Under the pieces are notes generated by a model that was not told the DNA's origin, did not search any database, and worked only from the letters and a program-made list of their open reading frames with translations. The position numbers were made by a program, and so were the translations under genes. A stretch of DNA of 64,000 bases from Hyphomicrobium_A sp963782555 (GTDB taxonomy: Bacteria > Pseudomonadota > Alphaproteobacteria > Rhizobiales > Hyphomicrobiaceae): positions 62,001 through 126,000 of the forward strand of contig CAWAKB010000002.1 in NCBI GenBank assembly GCA_963782555.1. The letters run 5' to 3'. Positions 1 through 8,417 of this stretch are shown here, piece after piece. The stretch's first letter is position 1, and the number at the start of each line of letters is the position of its first letter.

Positions 1-195
1 GCGGCATTAAAGGTTAAGGTCCGGGACCCGTCGGGAACGCCTGTCGCGCGATCAATTGGTCAGGAATGTGGCGGCCTCGTGTGCGTACTGAACTTCATAC
101 GAGCCGTGGACGTTATGGCGGCATTGTGGTGGTGATGCAATGTCCTGCTATCCTGCCCCCTCCAAAGCGGCGCAACGGCAACTGGACCAGCGGCC

Positions 196-745
196 ATGAC
201 CTATGACACTGCAGCCGGCCCCGAGCTCGAGGTGATCTTTGCCCCGGAGGCGATTGCCCACCGGCTCGGCGAGATTGCGCGCGAGATCGCGGCCGACCGC
301 CTGGAGAATTTGATGGTGGTGGCGATACTGAAGGGAAGCTTCGTGTTCGCCGCCGACCTCATCCGTGCCCTGCTACCGCGTCGGGCTGGCGCCCGAGGTC
401 GATTTCATGACGCTGTCGAGCTATCGCAAGGCGCGCACGTCCTCGGGCCAGGTTACGATCCTGCGCGACATGGACCTCGACGTGCGGGACCGCAACGTGC
501 TCATCGTCGATGACGTGCTCGATTCAGGGCGCACGCTCGCCTTCGCCAAGGATCTTATCGCTGCGCGCGGCGCGCGATCGATCAAGACGTGCGTGCTGCT
601 CGACAAGCGAGTGAAGCGCGCCGTCAACCTCGAGCCGGACTATTGCGCTTTCGAGTGCCCGGACACGTTCGTGGTTGGCTACGGCATGGATGTCGCCCAC
701 CGCTACCGCGAGCTGCCGTTCGTGGGGCGGGTGGTGCGCGAGTAG
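196..745 (+). CDS. hpt: Hypoxanthine phosphoribosyltransferase, broken by one extra base
   Basis: Cytosolic purine-salvage enzyme that joins hypoxanthine or guanine to PRPP. The first part (196 to about 370) reads VVAILKGSFVFAADLI, the usual N-terminal core. The second part (about 374 to 745) carries the PRPP loop VLIVDDVLDSGRTL and the late FVVGYGMD motif. The two parts lie in different frames. Skipping one base near 373 joins them through ALYRVGLAPEVDF and gives about 182 residues, the normal family length, with every expected motif present. The gene therefore looks intact apart from this single base, so a consensus error is as likely as a true pseudogene. A cpdR-like gene follows 26 bases downstream on the same strand. 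Confidence 0.88.
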
Positions 746-771
746 TTTTCTTCACAACGGGGGAGTGAGCG

Positions 772-1132
772 ATGGCGCGGATACTGCTGGCGGATGACGA
801 TGCGGCGACGCGCGATCTGGTGCGGCGCGCGCTCGAGGCCGAGGGTCACAAGGTCCTCGTCACCCAGGACGGCAACGAGGCGCTCGACCAGTTGAAGGAG
901 GGCGGCGCAGTTCGACCTCCTCGTCACCGACGTGGAAATGCCGATGCTCGACGGCATCGCGCTTGCTGAGCATTCCTTCCCGCTGCAGCCGGGCATTCGC
1001 GTGCTGCTGATGTCGGGCTTCGCCGATCAGCTCGACCGCGCCAAGGACCTGTCGAGCCCGCACGTCGGCATCATCTCCAAGCCGTTCACGCTGGATCAGG
1101 TGCGCGCGAGCGTGAGGAAGCTGCTGGGGTGA
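772..1132 (+). CDS. cpdR: CpdR-like single-domain response regulator, broken by one extra base
   Basis: Single receiver domain with no output domain. The start MARILLADDDAATRDLVRRA holds the acidic pocket. The phospho-acceptor Asp lies in FDLLVTDVEMPMLDG and the conserved Lys in IISKPFTL. CpdR proteins of Caulobacter and rhizobia have this length and pattern and control ClpXP-dependent degradation of cell-cycle proteins; that role is inferred here from the family. The reading frame shifts at about 901: removing one G there restores AAQFDLLVTD and a protein of about 119 residues. This is the second one-base disruption within 1 kb, which argues for a sequence error. Ribosome binding site GGGGGAGTGAGCG lies just before the ATG. 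Confidence 0.75.
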
Positions 1133-1157
1133 GTGTTCGTAACGCAAAGGTGTGCGC

Positions 1158-1595
1158 GTGAAAATACTGCGTAAGATCGCAATAGCGGCTTGTGCGCTGA
1201 TAGCTCTGGGCGTCCTTGGTTGCGTGCCCCAGCTCGACTACCTGTCTGAAATAGACAGGGCATTTGCATTTGCATCCCTAAATGCCGACTACAAGCGAGT
1301 CCCTCCTCCACACATGGGTCCGTACTATGCAGACCTGACACCGGAGCTATTTCGCCTTCAGAAGAAGTACGGAGCTGGCACGCTCGAACAAATGCTTGCA
1401 GACCAGCATTTTTACCTCAGAGATGATAGTCCACCTTCGATTTGCGGGACGGGCCCTGAGATTCAGTATCATAAAGAACAATTCATTGTGCACCCGTTCC
1501 TATATCTTGGCATCGCACGCAATGATCTCACCATAGCCAAGCGGGTCGGCGAAGACCATTTTTGTGCAGCCTGGACCCAACAGCTCATGATCTAA
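1158..1595 (+). CDS. Small putative lipoprotein of unknown function
   Basis: About 145 residues. The N-terminus is a basic stretch, a hydrophobic segment and the lipobox VLGC, so the mature protein probably starts with a lipidated Cys near residue 22. The remainder is soluble-looking, with two further cysteines (ICGTG and FCAAW). No family recognised. Two in-frame GTG codons (1152, 1158) could start it; the AAAGG at 1146-1150 is correctly spaced only for 1158. Base composition is visibly more AT-rich than the neighbouring genes, which hints at acquisition by transfer. Confidence 0.6.
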   Translation: MKILRKIAIAACALIALGVLGCVPQLDYLSEIDRAFAFASLNADYKRVPPPHMGPYYADLTPELFRLQKKYGAGTLEQMLADQHFYLRDDSPPSICGTGPEIQYHKEQFIVHPFLYLGIARNDLTIAKRVGEDHFCAAWTQQLMI

Positions 1596-1623
1596 TCGGC
1601 ACAGTCGACACTTCAGCGAGTAC

Positions 1624-1714
1624 GTAGGTTGGGTTGAGCGAAGCGAAACCCGACACGTCTTCGGGCGCAGGCGTTGGGTTACGGCCTCGCTGCACTCGGC
1701 CTAACCCAACCTAC
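1624..1714. repeat. Dispersed palindromic repeat (GTAGGTTGGGTT type)
   Basis: Arms GTAGGTTGGGTT (1624-1635) and AACCCAACCTAC (1703-1714) are perfect inverted copies around a GC-rich centre that contains AGCGAAGCGAAACCC. The layout resembles short palindromic elements scattered through many proteobacterial genomes. It lies between the lipoprotein gene and moaA and has no coding capacity. Confidence 0.7.
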
Positions 1715-1737
1715 GGTCTTCCGCTGCATCCTTTCTA

Positions 1738-1864
1738 GCGTCATCCCCGCGCAGGCGGGGACCCAGTCAAGCTTCAGCGAGCGAGACGCATCTGTTCCCG
1801 CAACTTCAACAAGATTGGACTTTGCGGGAGGGCTGGGTCCTCGGGACAAGCCCGAGGATGACAA
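1738..1864. repeat. Dispersed intergenic repeat with two small hairpins
   Basis: Begins with GTCATCCCCGCGCAGGCGGGGACCC, a CCCCGC/GCGGGG hairpin (about 1741-1762), and ends with GGTCCTCGGGACAAGCCCGAGGATGACA (about 1836-1863), a CCTCGGG/CCCGAGG hairpin. The same TCATCCTCGGGCTTGTCCCGAGGA sequence occurs at about 59022-59047, showing that this is a dispersed family. It lies just past the moaA stop. Confidence 0.65.
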
Positions 1865-1882
1865 ACAGGGCAAATGGAGGAA

Positions 1883-2908
1883 CTACCCGCCCGTCACGCT
1901 CATGTGGCGCCCCATCGCCGGCTTGCCGGCGCGCCGGTCGATGACGAAGTCGTGGCCCTTGGGCTTGAGGGTCATGGCCCTGACGATCTCAGCGTTAAGG
2001 GGGCCATCGGACTCGCTGGCGCGCAGCGGCGCGCGCAAATCCACCGCATCCTCCTGCCCCAGGCACATGTAGAGCGTGCCGGTGCAGGTGAGCCGCACGC
2101 GGTTGCAGCTCTCGCAGAAGTTATGCGTGAGCGGCGTGATGAAGCCGAGCCGGCCGCCGGTCTCGGCGACGCGCACGTAGCGCGCCGGGCCGCCCGTGCG
2201 ATAGGGGATCTCTTCAAGCGTCCAGCGGCTCATGAGCCGCGCGCGCACGATCGATAGCGGCAGGTACTGGTCCGTGCGGTCGCCGTCGACCTCGCCCATG
2301 GGCATGGTCTCGATCAGCGTCAGGTCGTGTCCGCGCCCGTGCGCGAAGGCGATCAGGTCGTCGATCTCGTCCTCGTTGGTGCCCTTCAAGGCCACCGTGT
2401 TGATCTTGACCTTGAGGCCAACCGCCTCCGCCGCCTCGAGGCCCGACAGGACCGTCGCAAAATCGCCCCAGCGAGTGATCGCTCGAAAGCGGTCGGGGCG
2501 CAGGGTATCAAGCGAGATGTTGATGCGGGCGACGCCTGCATCTTTGAGGGCGCGTGCGAAGCGCTCAAGCTGGCTGCCGTTGGTGGTGAGCGTCAACTCG
2601 TCGAGACCGCCACTTTCGAGATGGCGCGCGAGCCGTTCGATGAGCCACATGATGTTCTTGCGCACGAGCGGCTCTCCGCCGGTGATGCGCAGCTTCCTGA
2701 CACCCTGGGCGACGAAGGCGGAGCAGAGCCGGTCGAGCTCCTCCAGCGTCAGCAGATCGCGCCGCGGCAGGAACGTCATGTGCTCGGACATGCAGTAGAC
2801 ACACCGGAAGTCGCAGCGATCGGTGACGGACACTCTAAGGTAGGTGATAGCACGGCCATACCCGTCGACCAGGGCCGGTTGTGCCGGTGCGTTTGCTCTA
2901 TCACCCAT
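1883..2908 (-). CDS. moaA: GTP 3',8-cyclase MoaA (molybdenum cofactor biosynthesis)
   Basis: Radical-SAM enzyme for the first step of molybdenum cofactor synthesis, making cyclic dehydro-GTP from GTP in the cytosol. The 341 residues contain the radical-SAM cluster motif CDFRCVYC near residue 32-39, the ITGGEPLVRK SAM-binding strand, the second-cluster cysteines in NFCESCNRVRLTCTG, and MSVTGG near the C-terminus (the GG tail used in the reaction). Length is normal. mobA lies 455 bases upstream on the same strand, so the two serve one pathway, although the gap makes a shared transcript uncertain. Confidence 0.95.
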   Translation of the reverse strand: MGDRANAPAQPALVDGYGRAITYLRVSVTDRCDFRCVYCMSEHMTFLPRRDLLTLEELDRLCSAFVAQGVRKLRITGGEPLVRKNIMWLIERLARHLESGGLDELTLTTNGSQLERFARALKDAGVARINISLDTLRPDRFRAITRWGDFATVLSGLEAAEAVGLKVKINTVALKGTNEDEIDDLIAFAHGRGHDLTLIETMPMGEVDGDRTDQYLPLSIVRARLMSRWTLEEIPYRTGGPARYVRVAETGGRLGFITPLTHNFCESCNRVRLTCTGTLYMCLGQEDAVDLRAPLRASESDGPLNAEIVRAMTLKPKGHDFVIDRRAGKPAMGRHMSVTGG

Positions 2909-3074
2909 CGAGGCTCATCCTGGTGAAGGTCGACATCCGTGTAGAATTCGCGCTTCGCCGCCGCCGCGGGATCGGCGCGCGTCAGTGGCCAAGCTAGCGA
3001 CCGCTGTGCAGGGTTCAAGGGCTTTGTCGGCCGGTGCGCCATGATGGGTGCCGGCAGCCGAGGTATGCAAGAAA

Positions 3075-3344
3075 ATGCGTGTGCTTGTAAGCCTACTTGC
3101 GTGGTTTTTGGGGCAGACCGTCGGTCCCAACAGGGCGGGGCGCCTGGTTCCGGTGCCGGACGATAGGCTGGAGCAGGGTTTCGCCCGCACCCTTATCGCC
3201 CACTGGGCGCTGTGGGCTGCAGTTGCGCTGATCGTTCTGGCGCTCGCCGCCGGATACCTGCGCCGGCGCTGGAGGGGCGGTACCAAACCGGGTTCGGCGC
3301 ACTCTTCCTGGCCCGGCTGGGGTCGCGATCCCGGACGCAAGTGA
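3075..3344 (+). CDS. Possible small membrane protein
   Basis: Open frame of about 89 residues from an ATG at 3075, starting MRVLVSLLAWFLGQTVG, with one strong transmembrane stretch (ALWAAVALIVLALAAGYL) followed by the basic RRRWRGG. It lies between mobA and moaA on the opposite strand. No family recognised, and GC-rich DNA gives many chance frames, so this is tentative. Confidence 0.3.
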   Translation: MRVLVSLLAWFLGQTVGPNRAGRLVPVPDDRLEQGFARTLIAHWALWAAVALIVLALAAGYLRRRWRGGTKPGSAHSSWPGWGRDPGRK

Positions 3345-3363
3345 GCCGAGAGCTGGGCTGGGG

Positions 3364-4011
3364 CTATCGGCGCGCCAGTAGCGCTTCCGCCTGCTCGAGG
3401 TCGGCGGGGGTGTTCACATTGAAAAAGGGATCGACTGCAACGCCGCCGATCTCGATCGCGGGAAAATCGACGACGGCGCTTTTCTGCATCTCGGCGAAAC
3501 GGGTCATGGCGCGCACGCCCGAGCGCAGCGCGTCCTCGACCTCGCCGACGAGCGCCACGTCCCAAAGCCCAGCGACCGGATGGCGTGTGCTGCCGGAGGC
3601 GGCGATCGCCGCTCCCACGTTGGTCTGGCGCAGCGCCACCGTGAGACGTGCAACCATGTTCTCGGGGAGGAAGGGCGTATCGACGGGCACCGTGGCGACG
3701 AAGGCTGCCTCCGGCGTCTCGCTGAGTGCCCATTCGAGCGCGGCATGCAACCCGGCGAGCGGGCCGGCATGACCCTCGACCGTGTCGGGGACCACGGGCA
3801 GGCAGGTGCCGGAGAAGCGCGCTGGCTCGTCGTTGGCGATGATGACGATACGGTGCACCTGCGGGCGCAGGCGCGCGATGACGTGGCCGATCATGGGTTT
3901 GCCGGCGAGCTCAATAAGCCCCTTGTCGCGGCCCATGCGTAAAGATCGCCCCCCAGCTAGCAGTGCGCCCGTGACCTCGTCTGTCGCTTCGTCCGGCACA
4001 GCGACCCTCAC
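3364..4011 (-). CDS. mobA: Molybdenum cofactor guanylyltransferase MobA
   Basis: Cytosolic nucleotidyltransferase that adds GMP to molybdopterin to form the guanine-dinucleotide cofactor used by DMSO-reductase-type enzymes. The 215 residues show the GTP-binding start GALLAGGRSLRMGRDK, the GPLAGLHAAL segment, the metal-binding DTPF, and NVNTPADL near the end. All are typical of MobA, and length is normal. It lies upstream of moaA on the same strand. Confidence 0.92.
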   Translation of the reverse strand: MRVAVPDEATDEVTGALLAGGRSLRMGRDKGLIELAGKPMIGHVIARLRPQVHRIVIIANDEPARFSGTCLPVVPDTVEGHAGPLAGLHAALEWALSETPEAAFVATVPVDTPFLPENMVARLTVALRQTNVGAAIAASGSTRHPVAGLWDVALVGEVEDALRSGVRAMTRFAEMQKSAVVDFPAIEIGGVAVDPFFNVNTPADLEQAEALLARR

Positions 4012-4156
4012 TCAAGCATCTCTCGTCATCGCAGAGGGTTTAGGATGCCGAGGTCATAGCGGCAAGCCCGTGGGGCCCGGGCAATTGTGGGCGGGCCGAC
4101 CGGCGCCTATAAGGATGAAAACGGGCGCCTGCGAAGCGGCCCTTTAGGGAGGAAGG

Positions 4157-5269
4157 ATGCCGGGGGCGGAGAAGGTCAATCGTCGAAAGTTCCTGAAAGC
4201 GGCCGGGGCCGGGGCCGCGGGTGCTACCGTCGCCGCACCCGCTCTCGCTCAAACCATGCCGACGCTCGAGTGGCGCATGGTGTCGAGCTTCCCCAAGTCG
4301 CTCGACACGATCTTCGGTGCCGCCGAGGTGTTCGCCAAGTCGCTCGCCGAGACCACCGACAACCGCTTTAAGGTCAGCGTTTTTGCGCCGACCGAGATCG
4401 TGCCCGGGCTGTCGGCCGCCGATGCGGTGGCCAACGGCTCGGTCGAGGCGTGCCATACGGCCTCCTACTACTACTGGGGCAAGGATCCGACCTTCGCCTT
4501 CGGCACTGCGGTGCCCTTCGGGCTCAACTGCCGCATGCAGAACGCCTGGATGTACGAGGGCGGCGGCATCGACCTGATGAACGCGTTCTACAAGCGTTTC
4601 AACCTCTTCGGGCTGCCCGGTGGCAACACGGGCGCGCAGATGGGCGGCTGGTACCGTAAGGAGATCAACACGCCCGAGGACATGCGGGGCTTGAAGATTC
4701 GCATTGGGGGCTTAGCCGGCGCGGTGATGTCGCGCATCGGCGCGGTCCCCCAGCAGATCGCCGGCAGCGACATCTACCCGGCGCTGGAGAAGGGCACCAT
4801 CGACGCAGCCGAGTGGGTCGGACCTTATGACGACGAGAAGCTCGGCTTCTCCAAGGTGGCGCGATACTACTATTACCCCGGCTGGTGGGAGGGCCAGGCG
4901 ATGCTCAACTTCTTCTTCAATCTGGAGAAGTGGAACGCGCTGCCGAAATCCTACCAGGCGGCGATCAAGTCGGCCTCCGCACTCGCCAACACGACGATGA
5001 TGGCGCGCTATGACATGGAAAACCCGCCGGCCTTGAAGCGGCTTGCCATCGGCGGCGCCGAGCCGCGCCCGTTCACGGAGGCCGTGCTCGATGCCTGCTT
5101 CAAGGCGGCGAACGAGGTCTACGCGGAGATTTGCGCGAACAATGCCACCTTCAAGAAGGTGTACGAGGCGATGACGGAAATCCGCGGCGCCGACTACCTT
5201 TGGTTCCAGCTCGCCGAGCAGACGTACGACACGTACATGATGATTCAGCAACGCAAGGGACTGGTGTAA
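4157..5269 (+). CDS. TRAP transporter solute-binding protein (DctP family, TakP-like)
   Basis: Periplasmic binding protein that delivers an organic acid to a TRAP permease. The 370 residues begin with a Tat signal (NRRKFLKAAGAGAAG, cleavage after PALAQ). The mature part begins LEWRMVSSFPKSLD, as in 2-oxoacid-binding TakP-type proteins, and includes RGLKIRIGGLAG and YPALEKGTIDAAEWVGPYDD, the region that contacts the ligand carboxylate. GGGAGGAAGG precedes the ATG. No permease lies next to it; a TRAP small/large permease pair lies almost 59 kb away at the other window edge, and whether they work together is unknown. The substrate is inferred only from family resemblance. Confidence 0.88.
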   Translation: MPGAEKVNRRKFLKAAGAGAAGATVAAPALAQTMPTLEWRMVSSFPKSLDTIFGAAEVFAKSLAETTDNRFKVSVFAPTEIVPGLSAADAVANGSVEACHTASYYYWGKDPTFAFGTAVPFGLNCRMQNAWMYEGGGIDLMNAFYKRFNLFGLPGGNTGAQMGGWYRKEINTPEDMRGLKIRIGGLAGAVMSRIGAVPQQIAGSDIYPALEKGTIDAAEWVGPYDDEKLGFSKVARYYYYPGWWEGQAMLNFFFNLEKWNALPKSYQAAIKSASALANTTMMARYDMENPPALKRLAIGGAEPRPFTEAVLDACFKAANEVYAEICANNATFKKVYEAMTEIRGADYLWFQLAEQTYDTYMMIQQRKGLV

Positions 5270-5441
5270 GGGCCGCTTGCTGAAGCAGAAACGCATTGGG
5301 CAATTTGGCAACACGTGCTGTGGAATTCCATTCACTGACATAAAAGCTGTCGACAATTATCTGCGACAATCTTTCGCCACGTTCGATCAGTGGTAAGACC
5401 AACGCTTCATTCGGACATTGGGGTTCGAGGGAGCGGGGCTT

Positions 5442-6050
5442 ATGAAAAATACTTATCTCACGGGTTTGCTCGCAATTGCCGGGGTGATGTCGGTTGCGGT
5501 CTCCGAGCCCGCGAAGGCCATCACTTATACTCTTGACCTAAATGATACCGTGTCCTTCCCAACGACTTCCGACGGATATCAGGCACCGGATTTCTTTAGC
5601 GGGACTATCGACAACGCAACTGGCTCCTCGCCAGGCTTTTACCGCACGCCGTGGGAAGGCGAGGGCGCACTCTATGAAGGTCTGACATATACGTCGGTTC
5701 GAGACGGCTACGCCGGTTACAATTTGACCGGGACGGTGCTGAGCCTGTTTTGGGGGTCGCTGGATACCTACAATAGTCTCACATTTTTTACCGGAGCGGA
5801 CGGCAGTGGAGACGCGGTGAGCGTGCTGATAAGTGAGCTCGGGGATCCTCTGAGCACAGGGCATCACTTGGTTCGGTTTCTCACCGATGTGACATTCAAC
5901 TCGGTGGAGCTAGGGTCAGATACGGCTGCATTCGAGTTTGCAAACTTGACGGCCACAACTCCGCTCCCGCCTGCGCTGCTCCTCTTCCTCACCGGCCTCG
6001 GCTCGTTGGGCCTATTGGGTCGTCGGAAGAGAAGGCAGGCTACGGCCTGA
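5442..6050 (+). CDS. Secreted VPLPA/PEP-CTERM-type sorted protein
   Basis: About 202 residues. A signal peptide (MKNTYLTGLLAIAGVMSVA, cleavage near AKA) is followed by a Gly/Ser/Thr-rich exported domain. The C-terminal tripartite sorting signal has TPLPPALLLFLTGLGSLGLL and then a basic RRKRRQ tail. This is the VPLPA variant of the exosortase-recognised PEP-CTERM signal. The start at 5442 is chosen because the signal peptide begins there and a GGAG-like site precedes it. No exosortase gene is in the window, so the sorting enzyme must lie elsewhere. The exported domain matches no family I recognise. Composition is less GC-rich than neighbours. Confidence 0.75.
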   Translation: MKNTYLTGLLAIAGVMSVAVSEPAKAITYTLDLNDTVSFPTTSDGYQAPDFFSGTIDNATGSSPGFYRTPWEGEGALYEGLTYTSVRDGYAGYNLTGTVLSLFWGSLDTYNSLTFFTGADGSGDAVSVLISELGDPLSTGHHLVRFLTDVTFNSVELGSDTAAFEFANLTATTPLPPALLLFLTGLGSLGLLGRRKRRQATA

Positions 6051-6094
6051 TCGGCAAGCGGCAAGCTGATCCCGAGAGGGCAGTTTCGGCATAG

Positions 6095-6138
6095 CGCTCC
6101 TTAGCGGATGCCCTTTTGATGGGGCCCGCTAAGGGGCG
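6095..6138. terminator. Inverted repeat between convergent genes, possible bidirectional terminator
   Basis: CCTTAGCGG (6099-6107) and CCGCTAAGG (6126-6134) form a perfect 9-bp stem, extended inwards by TGCCC/GGGGC around a TTTTGAT loop. It lies between two convergent genes, where a shared terminator is expected. There is no long T tract. Confidence 0.5.
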
Positions 6139-6185
6139 TAGAGCGTTTGTTTGGTTCGGGTGTGCCGGCGCTGCGCGTTGGCGTT

Positions 6186-8135
6186 TCACGCAGATACCTT
6201 CTGGTCCCCTTCCAACACTGCGTGCGCCTCTTCGGCGCGCTCGAAGACATGCGGTGCCACCCCGCGTTTGCGCAACGCCTCCTGCATCTTCAAGCGCATG
6301 AAGACGCTCGTGGTGTAGCGCGTCGTCGTCGCGTAGTGATGCTTCAACATGTACTCGATCATGCCGGCGTACTCGTCGTAGAGATCCTCGGCGATGCGGC
6401 AGCCGTCGTGATTGACGACCGCGTTGACGCGTCTTCCGGCCGCTTCGCACGCCTCGATTAGAACCTTGCGCAAATCGTCGATGTCGGTCTTCTTGCGTAC
6501 GCTCCAGCCTTCCAGGTTGAGGAACAGAATATTGCGCTGGGCATCGTAGCTGACGCGCTCTGAAAGCGTGAGATTGAGAAGATCCGACAACAGGTCCATC
6601 GGCTCGTCGACAAAAATGCGCGGGTTCATCGCGATCGGCTTGTTTATGATCGGTTCGAAATCCATTTGCGCGAGCACGTCCCGCTCGACGTCGATGCCGG
6701 GTGCGACCTCGATCAGCTCCAAACCGCCCGGTGTCAGCTGGAACACGCAGCGCTCAGTGACGTAGATCACGGGCTGCGATCGCTCGGCGGCAAACGTGCC
6801 GCTGAACGTAATCTGCTCCACGTTTCGGATGAACTTGCGGACCTTACCTTCCTTGAGGATTTTGAGCTTGCCGTCCTCGATCGCGATGTCGAGCCCGCCA
6901 GCGGTGAACGTGCCGGCGAACACCACCGCGCGCGCGTTCTGCGAGATGTCGATGAAGCCGCCACATCCATTTAGGCGTCCGCCGAATTTGCTGGTGTTGA
7001 CGTTGCCCTGCGCGTCGCATTCCGCCATGCCCAGACAGGTGAGGTCGAGCCCCCCGCCATGGTAGAAATCAAACATCTGGTTTTGATCCATGATCGAATG
7101 GGCATTGGCAGAGGCCCCGAAGCTGGACCCACCCGCCAGGACGCCGCCGACGGCGCCCGCTTCCGTCGTCATGACGATGTAGTCGGTGACCTTCTCCTCG
7201 TTGGCGACTGCGGCCACACCGTCGGGTGCTCCGACGCCTAGGTTGATCACGCCGTTGGGCGGGAGCTCGAATGCGGCGCGCCGGGCGATGATCTTGCGCT
7301 CGTCGAGCTTCATCTTCGGCATGCCTTCGACGGGGACCCGTACCTCGCCGGCGAGTGCGGGATCGTAGAGCACGCCGTAGTTCATGCGATGCATCTCGGG
7401 GGGATCAGCGACCACCACGCAGTCGACCAGGATGCCCGGCACCTTAACGTCCTTGGGCTTGAGCGAGCCCTGCGCGACGATGCGCTCGACCTGGGCAATG
7501 ACGATGCCGCCGTTGTTGTGGGCAGCCATCGCCTGCGCCAGCACGTCGAGCGTGAGCGCCTCTTTCTCCATGCTGAGGTTTCCGGACGCGTCGGCGCTGG
7601 TCGCGCGGATCAGCGCCACATCGATGGGTGTCGCTTTGTAGAACAGCCACTCGCGCCCTTCGACCTCGACGAGCTTGACGAGATCCTCGGTCGTCGCCGC
7701 GTTGACCTTGCCGCCGCCTAAGCGCGGATCGACGTAGGTGTGCAGGCCGACCTTGGAGAAGAGGCCCGGCTGGCCCGAGGCGCACGTCCTGTAGAGCTTG
7801 GAGATGATTCCTTGCGGCAGGTTGTATCCCTGAATTCTGCTTTCTTGGGCGGACTGCGCAACCTTGGGCATACGGCCGAAGTTGGCGGCTATGACGCGCC
7901 GCAAGAGACCTTCGTGATGCAGGCGTCCGGTGCCCAGGCCCTTGCTGTCGCCGGCGCCGGCACACATGATGAGTGTGAGACCCTTGGGGGCGCCGGTCTC
8001 GACAAAGCGCGTCTCGAGGGCCGCATGCAGCGCCTCGGGAATGCAGCTTTGGACAAAGCCCGTTGTCGCCACGACGTCGTTCTCACGGATGAGGGCAACG
8101 GCTTCGCCCGCCGTGATCACCTTGTTGTTCAGCAT
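6186..8135 (-). CDS. Fused acyl-CoA:acetate/3-ketoacid CoA-transferase with extra C-terminal domain
   Basis: Single-chain family I CoA-transferase (alpha and beta halves fused) that moves CoA between short-chain acids, similar to YdiF and propionate CoA-transferase. The catalytic glutamate lies in VMTTEAGAVGGV, at roughly residue 325. Start chosen at the ATG of MLNNKVITAGEAVAL (GAGGA upstream) rather than the GTG eight codons earlier. After about residue 525 the chain continues for some 120 residues (from NLTLSERVSYDAQRN to the end), beyond the usual end of YdiF. The pattern of this tail, with RRVNAVVNHDGCRIAED and TTRYTTSVFMRLK, resembles SpoIIAA/STAS-like domains, which is only a pattern impression. 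Confidence 0.85.
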   Translation of the reverse strand: MLNNKVITAGEAVALIRENDVVATTGFVQSCIPEALHAALETRFVETGAPKGLTLIMCAGAGDSKGLGTGRLHHEGLLRRVIAANFGRMPKVAQSAQESRIQGYNLPQGIISKLYRTCASGQPGLFSKVGLHTYVDPRLGGGKVNAATTEDLVKLVEVEGREWLFYKATPIDVALIRATSADASGNLSMEKEALTLDVLAQAMAAHNNGGIVIAQVERIVAQGSLKPKDVKVPGILVDCVVVADPPEMHRMNYGVLYDPALAGEVRVPVEGMPKMKLDERKIIARRAAFELPPNGVINLGVGAPDGVAAVANEEKVTDYIVMTTEAGAVGGVLAGGSSFGASANAHSIMDQNQMFDFYHGGGLDLTCLGMAECDAQGNVNTSKFGGRLNGCGGFIDISQNARAVVFAGTFTAGGLDIAIEDGKLKILKEGKVRKFIRNVEQITFSGTFAAERSQPVIYVTERCVFQLTPGGLELIEVAPGIDVERDVLAQMDFEPIINKPIAMNPRIFVDEPMDLLSDLLNLTLSERVSYDAQRNILFLNLEGWSVRKKTDIDDLRKVLIEACEAAGRRVNAVVNHDGCRIAEDLYDEYAGMIEYMLKHHYATTTRYTTSVFMRLKMQEALRKRGVAPHVFERAEEAHAVLEGDQKVSA

Positions 8136-8417
8136 CTCGCGTTTCCTCTGATCCTCCACTGTTTGACCCCGGTGCGAGAAGGGTCCCGTGGAGGTTTATC
8201 GGTCGAATGCTCTTCTTGAGAAGAGGAGGGTATGAAGCACGTCGCGGCCAGCTTCGCCACCGATCGCTGCTCAATCAGCCCCCTTCGAGCCGATGTTGCC
8301 ACCTGAGCCTCAGGTCTGCGATAGGGCGCGAGCGCGCAGTCCGGCACCGGACCGCCCGAAAACAGGGGGAATGATTGGGATGCCGGCTCCGCGCCGATCG
8401 GGGCAGCGCGACCCGGA

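Noticed and set aside
2776..3042. Minus-strand frame starting MAHRPTKPLNPAQRS just upstream of moaA
   Set aside because: Overlaps the moaA start in another frame; no family, and the second half is a moaA shadow.
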